Source of the DNA: Sabellastarte sp. h YS-2021
Taxonomy: Eukaryota; Annelida; Polychaeta; Sabellida; Sabellidae
Reading direction: 5' to 3'
Assembly: GCA_964017235.1 (NCBI GenBank)
Contig: OZ024931.1
Coordinates: forward strand, 96,428,221-96,492,220
DNA: 64,000 nucleotides
A program made the translations under genes and the position numbers. Below the pieces are notes generated by a model. The model was not told the origin of the DNA and did no database searches. It worked only from the letters and a program-made list of their open reading frames with translations. Positions 33,425 through 43,479 of this stretch are shown piece after piece. Numbering within the stretch: position 1 is the stretch's first letter; each line of letters opens with the position of its first letter.

Positions 33425-35140
33425 AGTGGGTGAAAAATTTCCACATTCCTATCCATCCAAGGTTTCGAAATTCCTCAGGTTTCATTTCCAAAACCAGACA
33501 TACCAGTTCCAGGCCCTACCATTTGGCCTCTCCACAGCTCCTATGGAGTTCACTTGTGTGGTTAAAGAGGTAAAATTGATGGCCCAAGCTCGGGGTATAA
33601 GAATCCACCAATACCTAGACGACTGGTTGATTTGAGCCCCCACCAAAGAATCTTGCCACCAGGGGACCCAGTCCCTCCTCACCCTTTGCCAGGAATTGGG
33701 CTGGATGGTGAACCTACAAAAATCGGAGTTGGAAGCCAAACAGGTTTTCGAATTTGTGGGTTACCAATATGACCTAGTGCACAGACTGGTCAAACCAACC
33801 CAGAACTGTTTGGAGTCACTCCTTCAGAAGGTATCAGTACTCCTTCCGCATCCATCTTGCAAGGTCAGAGAATTCATGTCTCTAATTGGTCTCCTTACAG
33901 CAACGGAGAAGCAGGTGCCCCTGGGCAGGCTTCATATGAGGCCCATTCAGTGGCACCTCAAGAGAAATTGGAGGATTCCCGAGTCACTGGAAAAGGAAAT
34001 TCCAGTCCCAAAGACTTCACCCACACCTCAAGTGGTGGACCAAGGAAGAAAATGTCCTACCAGGCCAACCCCTACACCCAATGCGTCATGCCATTCAGGT
34101 CTTTACAGACACCTCAAAAGAAGGTTGGGGTGCTCACTTAGGCAATTTCACAGCAAGCGGCACCTGGTCTCTTCCAGAAAGTCGATTACACATAAACTTT
34201 CTAGAATTAAAGGTCGTCTTGCTGGCCTTAAAAAAGTTCAAACACTTTGTACAGAATCAAGTGCTTCTAATTGCCACAGACAAGACTACAGTTGTGGCAT
34301 ACATCAACAAGGAGGGAGGTATGAGGTCAGGTTCACTCTGTGCCCTTCTCTGGCACTTCCTGTCCTGGTGCAATCCGAGACATATTGTCCTAAAGGCCAG
34401 ACACATTCCAGGCCGTCTGATTGTGATTGCGGACAAACTGTCCCGACAAGGTCAGATAATCCAGACAGAATGGTCCCTTCACCAGGTGTTCGACCTCCTG
34501 TGCCAAATCTGGCACAGACCACAGGTCGACATGTTTGTGACCAGATACAATTGCAAATTGACCAAGTATGTGTCCCCAGTCCCGGACCTGAACGCTTGGG
34601 CAGTGGGTGCTCTAACAGTCTCCTGGGAGGATCTAGACATATATGCATTCCCTCCAGTATCCCTTCTGGGAAAAGTAATCAGCAAACTGTCGGATCATCT
34701 TTGCCAAAGAGTAATCCTGATAGCCCCAGGCTGGCCCAACATGCCATGGTTCTGGGATCTAGTGGATCTCTCAGCTCAGATACCCATCTGTCTCCCGAGC
34801 CTCCCAGATCCGGTGACTCAACTGTTCAGTGGTGCTCGCCACAGGGATCTAGCAAGCCTCGACCTTCACGCTTGGCTCCTAGAGCCGAGGCAATCAAGGA
34901 GCAGGGGTTTTCTAACCTAGTGGCGCTACGCATTGAGGCTCCTCAGAGTCTATGAAGCAAAGTGGTCCGTTTTTGTTAGATGATGTGAGGCAAGTCAGGT
35001 GGACTTCACGAACCTCTCCTGGGTTTGCATCAACCTCCATCCAATGGCTAGTTATTCTAGCTATCGTCTGTTAGGTAAGATGTATTAACGCAATAAAATT
35101 GCAAATTTTAATTATTAAATTAAATTTTTATTCTGACTGT
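33425..35140 (+). pseudogene. DIRS copy C: RT-RNase H fragment ending in a truncated ICR
   Basis: A partial DIRS. It opens inside the RT (QNQTYQFQALPFGLSTAPMEF, 33,490-33,545), has YLDDWLI at 33,612-33,632 followed by a stop, then QKSELEAKQVFEFVGYQYDL. One frame change near 34,020 leads into the well-kept RNase H/C-terminal pol frame (annotated separately). The recombinase is lost just after its start (near 34,970). The last 55 bp (35,088-35,140) are half an ICR (GATGTATTAACGCAATAAAA TTGCAAATTT), so an internal deletion removed the recombinase. S2 sequence starts directly at 35,141. Confidence 0.82.
34081..34920 (+). CDS. DIRS copy C RNase H and C-terminal pol domain, open 279-codon frame
   Basis: One uninterrupted frame. 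The RNase H acidic residues are present: FTDTSKEGWGAHL (first Asp), LELKVVLLALKKF (Glu) and IATDKTTVVAYINKEGG (second Asp), followed by KARHIPGRLIVIADKLSR. The conserved DIRS pol C-terminus comes next: VDMFVTRYNCKL, YVSPVPDLNAW, RVILIAPGWPNMPWFWDL, LDLHAWLLEPRQS. This segment normally ends pol and overlaps the start of the recombinase in another frame. It is upstream-truncated and has no start of its own, so it is probably not expressed; it is the cleanest RNase H in the window. Confidence 0.8.
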   Translation: MRHAIQVFTDTSKEGWGAHLGNFTASGTWSLPESRLHINFLELKVVLLALKKFKHFVQNQVLLIATDKTTVVAYINKEGGMRSGSLCALLWHFLSWCNPRHIVLKARHIPGRLIVIADKLSRQGQIIQTEWSLHQVFDLLCQIWHRPQVDMFVTRYNCKLTKYVSPVPDLNAWAVGALTVSWEDLDIYAFPPVSLLGKVISKLSDHLCQRVILIAPGWPNMPWFWDLVDLSAQIPICLPSLPDPVTQLFSGARHRDLASLDLHAWLLEPRQSRSRGFLT

Positions 35141-35281
35141 TGAGTAAATCCATTGTAACTCCAAAACTATTGTAGTTAGAGTATTTTCCTAAAATATGTT
35201 GTTCAGCTATTTTGTCCTCCACTATAAGATGGCATATAGTTTGGGGTTCCATTGCATGCCATAAGTGAGTAATAGCTATTT
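35141..35281. repeat. S2 satellite unit
   Basis: CTGACTGTTGAGTAAATCCA, CAGTTAGAGTATTTTCC, TTGTTCAGCTATTTTGTCC and AAGTGAGTAATAGCTATTT, the same order as at 36,386-36,540 and 36,710-36,778. It is cut at the Helitron-like hairpin. Confidence 0.75.
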
Positions 35282-36275
35282 AAGCGTCTCGCAAGGGATG
35301 CTTGTTTGTATATGTGAGGAAATCAGGCTCCGCCGGCTCCTCATTTCGTTTCCCTTATAACTCTTTGACTCTTGGACGGATTCTTTTTAAATTTGGCGGG
35401 TGTATACAGTAGCCCTGGGGATTTTTTTAATATGCTGCAGTTACATTTTGATCGATCAGAGAGGTCACATGACCAAAAATGTCTTTTTTTTCGATGGGAA
35501 AGCTTGCCTGGATGATAACCCAGATAGCATTCCTATGTTGGGCCAATGTTGGCCCAATGTCAGCACATCCATCGGTCCGATGTTGGCCCAACGGCTTTTT
35601 GGCCGGCGTTCTGATGTTGGCCCAACGTTGGCAAGCCACCGGTAAAAAAATTGTATGTATAGCATCAGCCAATCAGATTGCAGCATGGTGTTATGTGGCC
35701 ATTGTTTAACAGAAAGTGATAGATTGTGGTAGGATCTTAGTTAAGGGAATCCCCGATAAGTCACATGACCAAACATTAACAATGGTGGAACAGTGTCATA
35801 AGGTGATAGTCCATAATACAGCTATAAAATTATAATGTTTACAAAACACTTTTTCAGTGTGAATTTATAATGAGAATATTATTTTTTATATCTAAAATTG
35901 TTAAATAGTTAAAATTTGTGGTCTCACTGAAATATGATTTTTAGACATACCATAAAAAATAATTTTTTGCTAAGTTTCACAAAATTCCCTATTATTGCTT
36001 GCCACCATCTTCAATAAAAATCCACCGTTGGCCCAATGTCGGAAAATATAGAGATATCTAACCTGAGTTGTGGTCGGCAAGCCACCATTGCGCCAATGTT
36101 GGCAAAATCTGATGATGCGACCAATAGCCAACGTTGGGCCAGTTAGAGCGATTTTGATGAAATTTTTGACCCACAGGGTATATCTGTGGAGTAGCCATCC
36201 CAATTTTTCACAATTCACAAAAATTGCAAAACACAAAAATGCTTATATCTCGAAAACCGTGCTAGACAGAGTAAA
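35282..36275. mobile_element. Second Helitron-like element, itself interrupted by a MITE
   Basis: Opens with a decayed version of the hairpin at 22,857 (AAGCGTCTC, loop GCAA, GGGATGCTT; 35,282-35,303). It then matches that element through TTGTTTGTATATG, GGCTCCGCCGGCTCC, TTATAACTCTTTGACTC, GATCAGAGAGGTCACATGAC and GGAAAGCTTGCCTGGATGAT. At about 35,518 similarity stops; it resumes with an S1 unit at 36,143 (AGAGCGATTTTGATGAAAT, ACCCACAGGGTATATC). The stretch between is a different element. It ends near 36,275, where S2 sequence takes over. Confidence 0.6.
35518..36142. mobile_element. MITE-like insert with repeated TTGGCCCAACGTTGGC motifs
   Basis: Lies between two parts of the Helitron-like element. 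Near both ends are repeated, partly palindromic motifs: TTGGGCCAATGTTGGCCCAA and TTGGCCCAACGTTGGCAAGCC on the left (35,538-35,640); CCGTTGGCCCAATGTCGG and GCCAACGTTGGGCCAG on the right (36,026-36,142). The centre is AT-rich and non-coding. No exact terminal duplication could be fixed. Confidence 0.5.
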
Positions 36276-36778
36276 GTTAAGGAAATATTTTCAAATATGT
36301 TAGTCGTCTACTTTTGATAAGCTATAAAAACATAGTAAAGTTTCAGGCCTGTTGCATATTGGATAGCTGAGTTATAGCTACTTTGAAATTCTGACTGTTG
36401 AGTAAATCCATTGTAACTCCAAAACTTTTGCAGTTAGATTATTTTCCTACAATATATTGTTCAGCTACTTTGTCCTTAGCTAAAAGATGGTACATAATCT
36501 GGGATTCATTGCATGCCATAAGTGAGTAATAGCTATTTTCTTATTTGTAGCAAACTAATGAAATAAGGAAATGTCAAATACCTTCAAAAGTATTAAAGTT
36601 ATACAAACCTTTTCAAATATATTATTCATCTAGTTTTTGGTAAGCTATCGCATAGTTAAGTTTCAGACATGTTGCACATTGGATAGCTGAGTAATAGCTA
36701 CTTTAAAATTCTGACTGTTGAGTAAATCCATTGTAACTCCAAAGCTATTGCAGTTAGAGTATTTTCGTAAAATATGTT
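36276..36778. repeat. S2 satellite array, interrupted at its right end
   Basis: Several S2 units (AAATATGTTAGTCGTCTACTTTTG..., TGGATAGCTGAGTTATAGCT, TTCTGACTGTTGAGTAAATC, TAAGTGAGTAATAGCTATTT). The array stops at CGTAAAATATGTT (36,766-36,778) and resumes with the same 13 bases at 39,380. Confidence 0.75.
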
Positions 36779-39379
36779 TTTTTTTTTTTTTTTTTTTTTT
36801 CCTGAAAACATTTATTTTATCCTTCATAGAATAACTCAAGAAACTGAGGTTTGACTGGAAACATTTTTCATACATTTATAAAAGGGCTCAAAAAATGAAG
36901 GTTATGCTGGAAATGTTTTTAAAACCTTTATCATGAAATGTGTGATAAACAGTATACGTAAGACATTTAAACAACATTTGTTGACAATGTTTTGTAAATG
37001 TTTCCTCTGAAAATGTTTTACAACCATTTAACAGCAACTGGTTTTCATACCATTTCTGTCAAATGTTTTGAAAACATAAAATCACAAATTAAATTTTTTA
37101 TGCCCATATTTTCAAAATGCTTATTAAACATTTACATTCAAACATTTGCACACAAAGATGGTGGAAAGCAATAATAGGGGATTTTAGAGGGCTTTGTCAA
37201 AACTTACCCTACATGCAATGCCTAAAAGTAAGAATTGAATGGGGGCACAATTTTTAAGCCACTATCTTACAATTTTAGACATAAAAAAAACTTTTTCATT
37301 GGTGATCAACCGAAAAACATAATGATTTTGACCTCTGACCCAGTTAAGGTTACTATTGCTAGGTAATGCCAAAGTAATACTTTTGAGACATTATTATGTT
37401 CATTTGTAACGTTCTTCTAACATTTGTCATTTAATGTTTAATAAACAGTATGCATAAAACATTTTGAAAACCTTCTGTTATAAATGGGTGTCGTACCTAT
37501 TATTTTTTAAACTTTGTCAAACATTTCCTTTCAAATGTTTGCAAAACTCAAAAATGTTTACTGGGACAGAGTTCTACATAGTTCCATGTAGTTCTGATAT
37601 GGTAGAATGTATCAATTTGTGATTGATATGGGGATGTTATAGTAGTCACATAGAATCTCCTACAATTTATAACAAAATTAGGAGTTCGCTCAATGGTGAA
37701 ATATTCAAACTTCCTGTTTCTTGTAGATTTTTAAATTTGTCCAAACAAAGGGCAACATTCTAAGAACATCAACATTTACTTTAAGCAATTAACTCATATA
37801 CTTGACCATTTCAGTTGCAACATTATAATTTAACAAAGAACATAGGTAGTTGTTATATAATTTTAATACTATAAAATGTATCACTACGTAGTTAACAGTA
37901 GTTTTAACAGCAGCCCTGTTTCTTGGTTGTTTTATGATGCCAATATTTCACAACAAAATAATGTAAATCTCTGATGCTTTGAAAACAGCACTGGCCGACA
38001 TAAAAAAACATCTCCAGAGACGTATATGAGGGCATTTTGATATCTGATGCGTGGTCGTACTCTAAACATTAAGAAATTCATATTTGTTATTTCATTCCCA
38101 TGAACTTGATTTGAGGCTAAACTGAAGGGTTAATTGGCACATTTGTTTCTCAAAAGTTTGCACACTTCTATTTGCACTTTTTTAGATTTAAGTTTGTATT
38201 TTCAGCTTTCAACATTTCCAGTCACATAAAGAATCTACTGACACGATAAAAACTCCAACACAAGCATTTATAAACGTCTAACAATATCTCCTTTAAAATC
38301 ACTTTTTTGGTAATTAAATATATATATGTTTCTTTCTATTTGCTCTGAATTAGTTTACATACATATATATTGTGTTACATCTAAAAATAACATAATTTTT
38401 GCCTCAATTTACTTACATATGCAGTGTATAAAACTCATGTCGAGGAAGAGGTATTAAAATTAGTTTACATTTGATCAAATTTACACTTAAAAGTTTCGAC
38501 AAAAAGCCAGCCATTTAATGTGTCAGAAGGAATTTAACATTTGCCAACCCTTTTGACAAATGTGTCACACTTTTTGACAATCTAAATAGAGTGCAATGCA
38601 GTTACACAACTTAATGAAGCAAAGTAACACAACTCTACTGAAATCAAAATGGAGACTGGCACAGACATTTATTATGTTGTCCTATGTAGTTCTAAAATAA
38701 TCAAATAAAAACTATAGGTACGCCATGTTTAGTTTTACATATAATGGAACAAAGAAAGAAACAGAAATTGTATAAAGTGAGTTTAAGAAGAAGGAAGGAC
38801 GTTGTTAAAATTAGTCAAATTTTAAAATGATCCATACTTTCAAAGCAATGTCAAATAATAATAATAATTTAGAAAATTTAATAGTAATTTAAATTTTTAG
38901 TAGAAATACTTACCATTTCCTAACAGTAGCTATTTGTTGGAGCCATCCAACCCAATGGCCAACGCAGAGATGTGCTTTTTAAGGTTATGTAACAACCTTA
39001 ACCAAGCCATTTGGTTACAGTAGTCCGTTCCCCCGCCAAATAGGTCACATGACCACATTGTTTACATCATTATTTTTGTTGCAAGTAAAAGAATGGCTCC
39101 AACAAACAGCTACTGTTAGGAAATGGTAAGGGTAGTTTACTATACAAAGAAGGATTTATAGAGCACAAAATTGATACAGATCCTCTCATGCACTTAAGTC
39201 CAAGAAAGGACAGTCCAGGGACAGACATGGGTCAAGATCTAAAAAGCACCAGCCAGGGTATGACTAAGGTGGGGGGGCAATGCCAGTATAAACAAGTGAG
39301 TCTTGAGCTGACTTCTGAAACCATAAATAAAGGGAAACCAACTAGATATTCCCGGTTCACGTGCATGACTTTGCTTAAA
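36779..39379 (-). mobile_element. 2.6-kb retroposed sequence with poly(A) tail and 13-bp target duplication
   Basis: Flanked by exact copies of CGTAAAATATGTT (36,766-36,778 and 39,380-39,392), which rejoin an S2 unit when the insert is removed. On the minus strand the insert ends with AATAAA (plus TTTATT at 36,811-36,816), ten bases, then 22 or more A. These are hallmarks of L1-type target-primed retroposition of a polyadenylated RNA. No retrotransposon ORF is visible, nor any other credible coding frame on the minus strand. It could be a processed copy of a non-coding RNA or long 3' untranslated region, or the 3' end of an unrecognised LINE. Confidence 0.78.
38909..39131. repeat. Inverted repeat with 38-bp arms inside the retroposed sequence
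   Basis: CTTACCATTTCCTAACAGTA... at about 38,910-38,946 is the reverse complement, with one mismatch, of ...TACTGTTAGGAAATGGTAAG at 39,094-39,131. They are 147 bp apart. As DNA it looks like a small MITE; as RNA it would fold into a long hairpin. Confidence 0.72.
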
Positions 39380-39667
39380 CGTAAAATATGTTGTTCAGCT
39401 ACTTTGTCCTTAACTTAAAGATGACACATAGTTTGGAGCTGCTCCATTGCATGTAATAAATGAGTAATAGATATTTTTTCATATATAGCTAAATAACAGA
39501 AGAAGTAAATGTCTAATATCTTTAAAAGTTTTACAGTTAGGCCAATCTTTTCAAATATGTTATTCATTAAGTTTTTAATAAGATATACTTCTTTTACATT
39601 ATTGTATATACCGAGCCATACTCATTTTACCAATGAGTAACTCACTTGTTAACATCAAAAGTATTCA
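39380..39667. repeat. S2 satellite, continued
   Basis: Continues the array from 36,778 after the 13-bp duplication (TTGTTCAGCTACTTTGTCC; ATGAGTAATAGATATTTT). It ends at the left terminus of DIRS D. Confidence 0.72.
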
Positions 39668-41287
39668 TTTTATTGCGTTAATACATCTTACCTAGTGGAC
39701 AGATGCATTTGTCCGGCACCCTGCCGGTCTCGCCAAACGTTAGAAAAAAACATCCTGAGCTGGGCTCATCCTGAGTGTCCTGTTCACTCGCCAGGTGGCT
39801 GTGTAGCCTCCCTGCCAGTGTACTGCGCATGCTTGCGCATGCGCTCTTCCTCTTTTTGTTTGGCGCGTGGAAGAACGCTTGAAGTTTCAGAGAAACTTTT
39901 TCAATTTTTATTATATTATCCAGTGTGTATATTGCTACTTTTTTGTGTTCAATTGTGTGGTGAGATATCATGGCATCATCTGTAGAGAAGAAAGGGCAAT
40001 GCTGGGGCTCTTGTGGCCATATAATGGCGTCCTTTGAAATGAAAAATGTGCCAGGCGTAGGGAGAAGCACATTGGTGATGATCCCTGTGTGAAGGATAAA
40101 TCTGGCGAAATTTGTGACAATTTTACAGAAGCACAGAAGGATATGTTGGCTACCCCTACCTACCGCATCAGAAAAGACATAAAGTCAGGTATTTTAGTCT
40201 CCCCTGATCAAGTAACAGTTTCCTTGTTTCCTTGGAAGATAAAGGAAAGACCTAGAACCTTCTTTTCAATCTCCTCCTCAAACTTCTACTTCTACTCCCA
40301 ATGATGCAGGTAGTTCATTTGTTACTTCTGATCGGCTTAAACAATATAAGATCAATGGGCAGAGCAGTTTGCTCGTTTTGAGGCCTTGCTTTTCAACACC
40401 CAAGACCTCAGTTAAACCAATGCCAACACACACCATTGTCTCTGACTCTCTGTTCATTGCTCCCTCTGCCCGGCTCACTGGGTCCGATGGATGTCCTGGC
40501 AGAAGTAGAGACTAAAGATAAAGACAAAGACAATAATACAAAGCTGGAGAAGTCAAAGAAAAAGCCTCACAAATCCTGTAAAGACAGGTCTGATCAAGAT
40601 TCAAAGCAAAGAAAAGACATCGTTCACCATCACCAGTCAAACCTCATCATTCCACCGGTAATAAGGACCGTGTGTCTTCCTCTGTTTCCGGTGCTAAAGA
40701 CACTGCTAAACCTCCGGTCCCTGTTAAGCCAGGGACATCAGTACAAGGCAGCTGAGCCTGGCTCACAGACCTTTGCAAAGCGATCAACCAGCCAAGATAG
40801 CTCCATTGCAGCTCATACCTCTGCTCCTTCCAGTCAGGACCTCTCATCTTACTACCCTACCGGTACAGAAGTTTTCAGGCAATCTCAGGAAACGTTCAGT
40901 GAAACTTATCCTCTGTCATTTACTGGTCCACCGGAAGCGGATGATGTTCCTCTGTCTGAACCGCATGAATCTGACCCAGAATATTCAGGAAGTGTGTCTG
41001 AATCAGACGAAAACACTGAATGTGTGGACAAACATGAACAAACAGAAAACTTAACTATAGAGAAACTGTGAGGTCAGTGCAATCCTTCATGGGATGAAAC
41101 CACATCCCCACATTTGAAAGCGATTTCTCTGAGCCAGATAAAACAAACAACCCCTGGAAGGGAAACCCCAAGAGGCCCAGCAGAATTTTGGTGGCAATGC
41201 CACCCGATGATTGGCTCTGCCAGAAACAATAGAGTAATTAAATTGTACCGTTGCTGAGGGTTACTCAGCTGGATTGAAGAAAGATCA
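39668..41287 (+). pseudogene. DIRS copy D, left part: terminal repeat and gag (interrupted by DIRS E)
   Basis: The terminus TTTTATTGCGTTAATACATC is followed by a diverged terminal repeat that keeps TTTGGCGCG (39,860) but has lost the CRE. Gag starts near 39,970 (ATGGCATCATCTGTAGAG) and is broken by stops and frame changes. The open segment 40,436-41,071 carries acidic, Ser/Pro-rich gag sequence. The conserved gag block follows with stops: NYRETVRSVQSFMG, then PPDDWLCQK. At 41,287 the gag is cut within an Asp-Gln-Phe codon run and resumes at 47,391 after DIRS E. It is older and more decayed than its guest. Confidence 0.8.
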
Positions 41288-41490
41288 TTTTATTGCGTTA
41301 ATACCTCCTATCCAATGGAAAATTGCTTTACCGGTCGGCGCGACCGGTCCCGCCAAACGCCAGAAAAAGACGTCCTGTATATAATACCAGCAGGACCGGT
41401 CAGGAGAGTGTATTCGCTAGGTGGCGCATCGTACTTCCTTGCTGTCTAGACAACGTGACGTCATAGCATCTTTTTTGTTTGGCGCGTGGA
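41288..41490 (+). promoter_or_regulatory. DIRS copy E left terminal repeat with palindrome, CRE and E2F-like site
   Basis: Contains the perfect hairpin ACCGGTCG-GCG-CGACCGGT, then TGACGTCA (41,456-41,463) and TTTGGCGCG (41,478-41,486). About 175 bp are nearly identical, inverted, at the right end. Gag starts 100 bp downstream at ATG 41,592, so the two consensus sites sit where a promoter is expected. Confidence 0.62.
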
Positions 41491-41591
41491 GAGTGTGGAC
41501 GTGTTTTCAACGAAGACGTTTTTTGATTTCTACAACAAACTTTACCTTTTAAATTTTACTTCCAAGCATTTCTTCTGAATTATCTACCATC

Positions 41592-43473
41592 ATGTCGTTC
41601 CCAGGACAGAAACGCGGCACATGTGGCCATGTTATTGCTAGTTTTGATGTGCAAGATGTCGGGACAAGGGGGTGGGAGAAGACGCCTGTGTTCTCAAGAA
41701 GGACTGTACAGTTTGCAAAGGGTTTACCCCTGAGCAGATCCTGCAATTAGCCACCCCCACTTACAGAGAACGCAAGAGTAAAGAAAAGAAGTTGGTTTCG
41801 TCCTCCCCTGCTCCCATTCTCGTGGACCATTCACACGTGAGTGTGCTGGGTTAAGTGGAGGGGGACAAGGTTGTACAACCTGAAACCACACCAGCTGCGA
41901 AGAAGACTAAACGCAGTGATTCACCCAAGCCCTCTGCCAGCAAGAAGAAATCCAGCTCTGGTAGCAGACCTTCAGCAGACGACCTGAAGAAGCTGGATGA
42001 TAAGTGGGCAGAGAGGTTCTCCCGGCTGGAAGCAATGCTGTTAGCCAAGTCTCAGCAGCAGAGGTCACCACCAGCCAGAAGCCCTTTTTTGACCCTGGTG
42101 CCAGCACCAGCAGTCTGGCTAGAGAAACTTCCGGTCCCAGCCTTGTTCAGGCCACTGGTGAGGCTGTAGAGGAGATGCAGACGGCCACCCAGCCTCTTGA
42201 GGCTCCCGGTGCCGGGACAGCAACCCAGCCTGTTCAGACCCCCGGTTCAGTCCCTGATGTACAGCCATCCGGTGAGGGAGATCTCAGTGCAGCATCTGAT
42301 AGTGAGGGTGACCAGCACAGTGTTACCGGTTCCCTATCTGATGAAAACTACCGGTACGGGTCCCCAGACAGAGACCTCCCCAAGGAAGAGGCTGCAGATC
42401 AGGAACCTTCAGAGGAGGCAAACTACCGAGAGACAATGAGAGGCATTAAAAGTTTTATGGGTTGGCACAACATCCCAGAGTTCGAGACTGTGTCCTCTTC
42501 TGATGACAAACCCTTTGCCGGTGCACGTGTACAGCCAACCGGTAAAGTTTCAGTCAAGCTCCCGGTGGATGACTGGTTATGCAGGAAAATGGGAAAACTT
42601 AACCTCACCATCACAGAGGGGTACCCTGCAAGAAACACTGACACTGCTGGCCTCCTCAAAGATCAGTTTATCAAGCCACCAAGATCTTCCAGATGGTATG
42701 GGATGCATACTGAGAAGGACTGTGACAGCAACACAGTATGCACCTGGTCACCGGAACCGGACAAACTCAACCATTCCTTCAGTAGGGTTGCACGTAGAAA
42801 CCCTCCTTCTGCCCCACCCTCCCGGGCCTTCAGCCAGGACATGCTCAGGCGTTGGGAGAGAGCAGCACGTGAACAGACGGTTATGTGTAACCAGGCTGCT
42901 GGTTTGTCAAGGTGTTTGACCAGAGTTCAAGATGCCATGTCTTCTCAGTTGAAAACCCTGCATCTGGACAAGAAAGGCAAGTCTTCTGAAAGAACGAAGC
43001 AAGCTATTGATGAACTGGACTATCTTGTTACCTTCAACCGGTCAATTTCTCAAGCCATGGCCAGAACTATGCAAGATTTGTTGGAAGGGGTTTTTATCAA
43101 CATGACCAACTTCACACTGGCTTGCTGGGACAGTTATTTGGAGTATTTACATGCCGGTGTGAAGCAAGATACCCTGAACGCCTTGAGAACGTCTCCTGTT
43201 CATTTCAACTCACTGTTCCCGGATCAGCTTATCACCAAGGTTGAGGAAGAGATTTGCAAAAGTGAGGAGAGACGTTCTTCTGGCCAGCCACACAGACGTC
43301 AAGGACGTTTTCACCCTTATGCGTCTACTGACAAGTCTGCTAGCCACCCGGACCGGAAGTCTGGTGTCCCCGCGTGGAAACAGATAAGGGACAAGCAACA
43401 GTCAAAGAAAGGTCATGGCAAAGCCTCAACATTCTCCCAGAAGCCGGCTAAGGGTTTCAAGTTGCGTAAATGA
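41592..43473 (+). pseudogene. DIRS copy E gag (two frame changes, then a 489-codon open frame)
   Basis: Gag-like protein. Start at ATG 41,592 (MSFPGQKRGTCGHVIASF). A frame change near 41,650 leads to CVLKKDCTVCKGFTPEQ, a Cys-based metal-binding motif also seen in copy F; a stop lies at 41,853. The middle frame 41,855-42,169 is a Lys/Ser-rich segment (AAKKTKRSDSPKP) and WAERFSRLEAML. The main frame 42,004-43,473 holds ATQPLEAPGAGTATQPVQTP repeats and the conserved gag core NYRETMRGIKSFMGWHNIP. It continues with GKVSVKLPVDDWLCRKM, FIKPPRSSRWYGM and a helical region (QDAMSSQLKTLHLDKKG, SLFPDQLITKVEEEI). The C-terminus is basic (GRFHPYAS...GFKLRK). Its TGA is followed by CAATCA. Confidence 0.82.
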
Positions 43474-43479
43474 CAATCA
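43471..43479 (+). promoter_or_regulatory. Gag stop in a CAR-YYA readthrough context (DIRS E)
   Basis: TGA CAA TCA at 43,471-43,479. Stop followed by CAR-YYA is the context of leaky stops such as the TMV replicase. The pol frame continues in phase after it with QSLCKFCDRSEELCLC and reaches the RT without another stop. Copies D (TAA CAA TTA at 48,000) and G (TGA CAA TTA at 56,159) have the same feature. Confidence 0.6.

Noticed and set aside
33696-34955. 419-codon open frame in DIRS C
   Set aside because: The first 110 codons are genuine pol, but after a frame change near 34,020 it is a shadow of the RNase H frame. It is not one protein.
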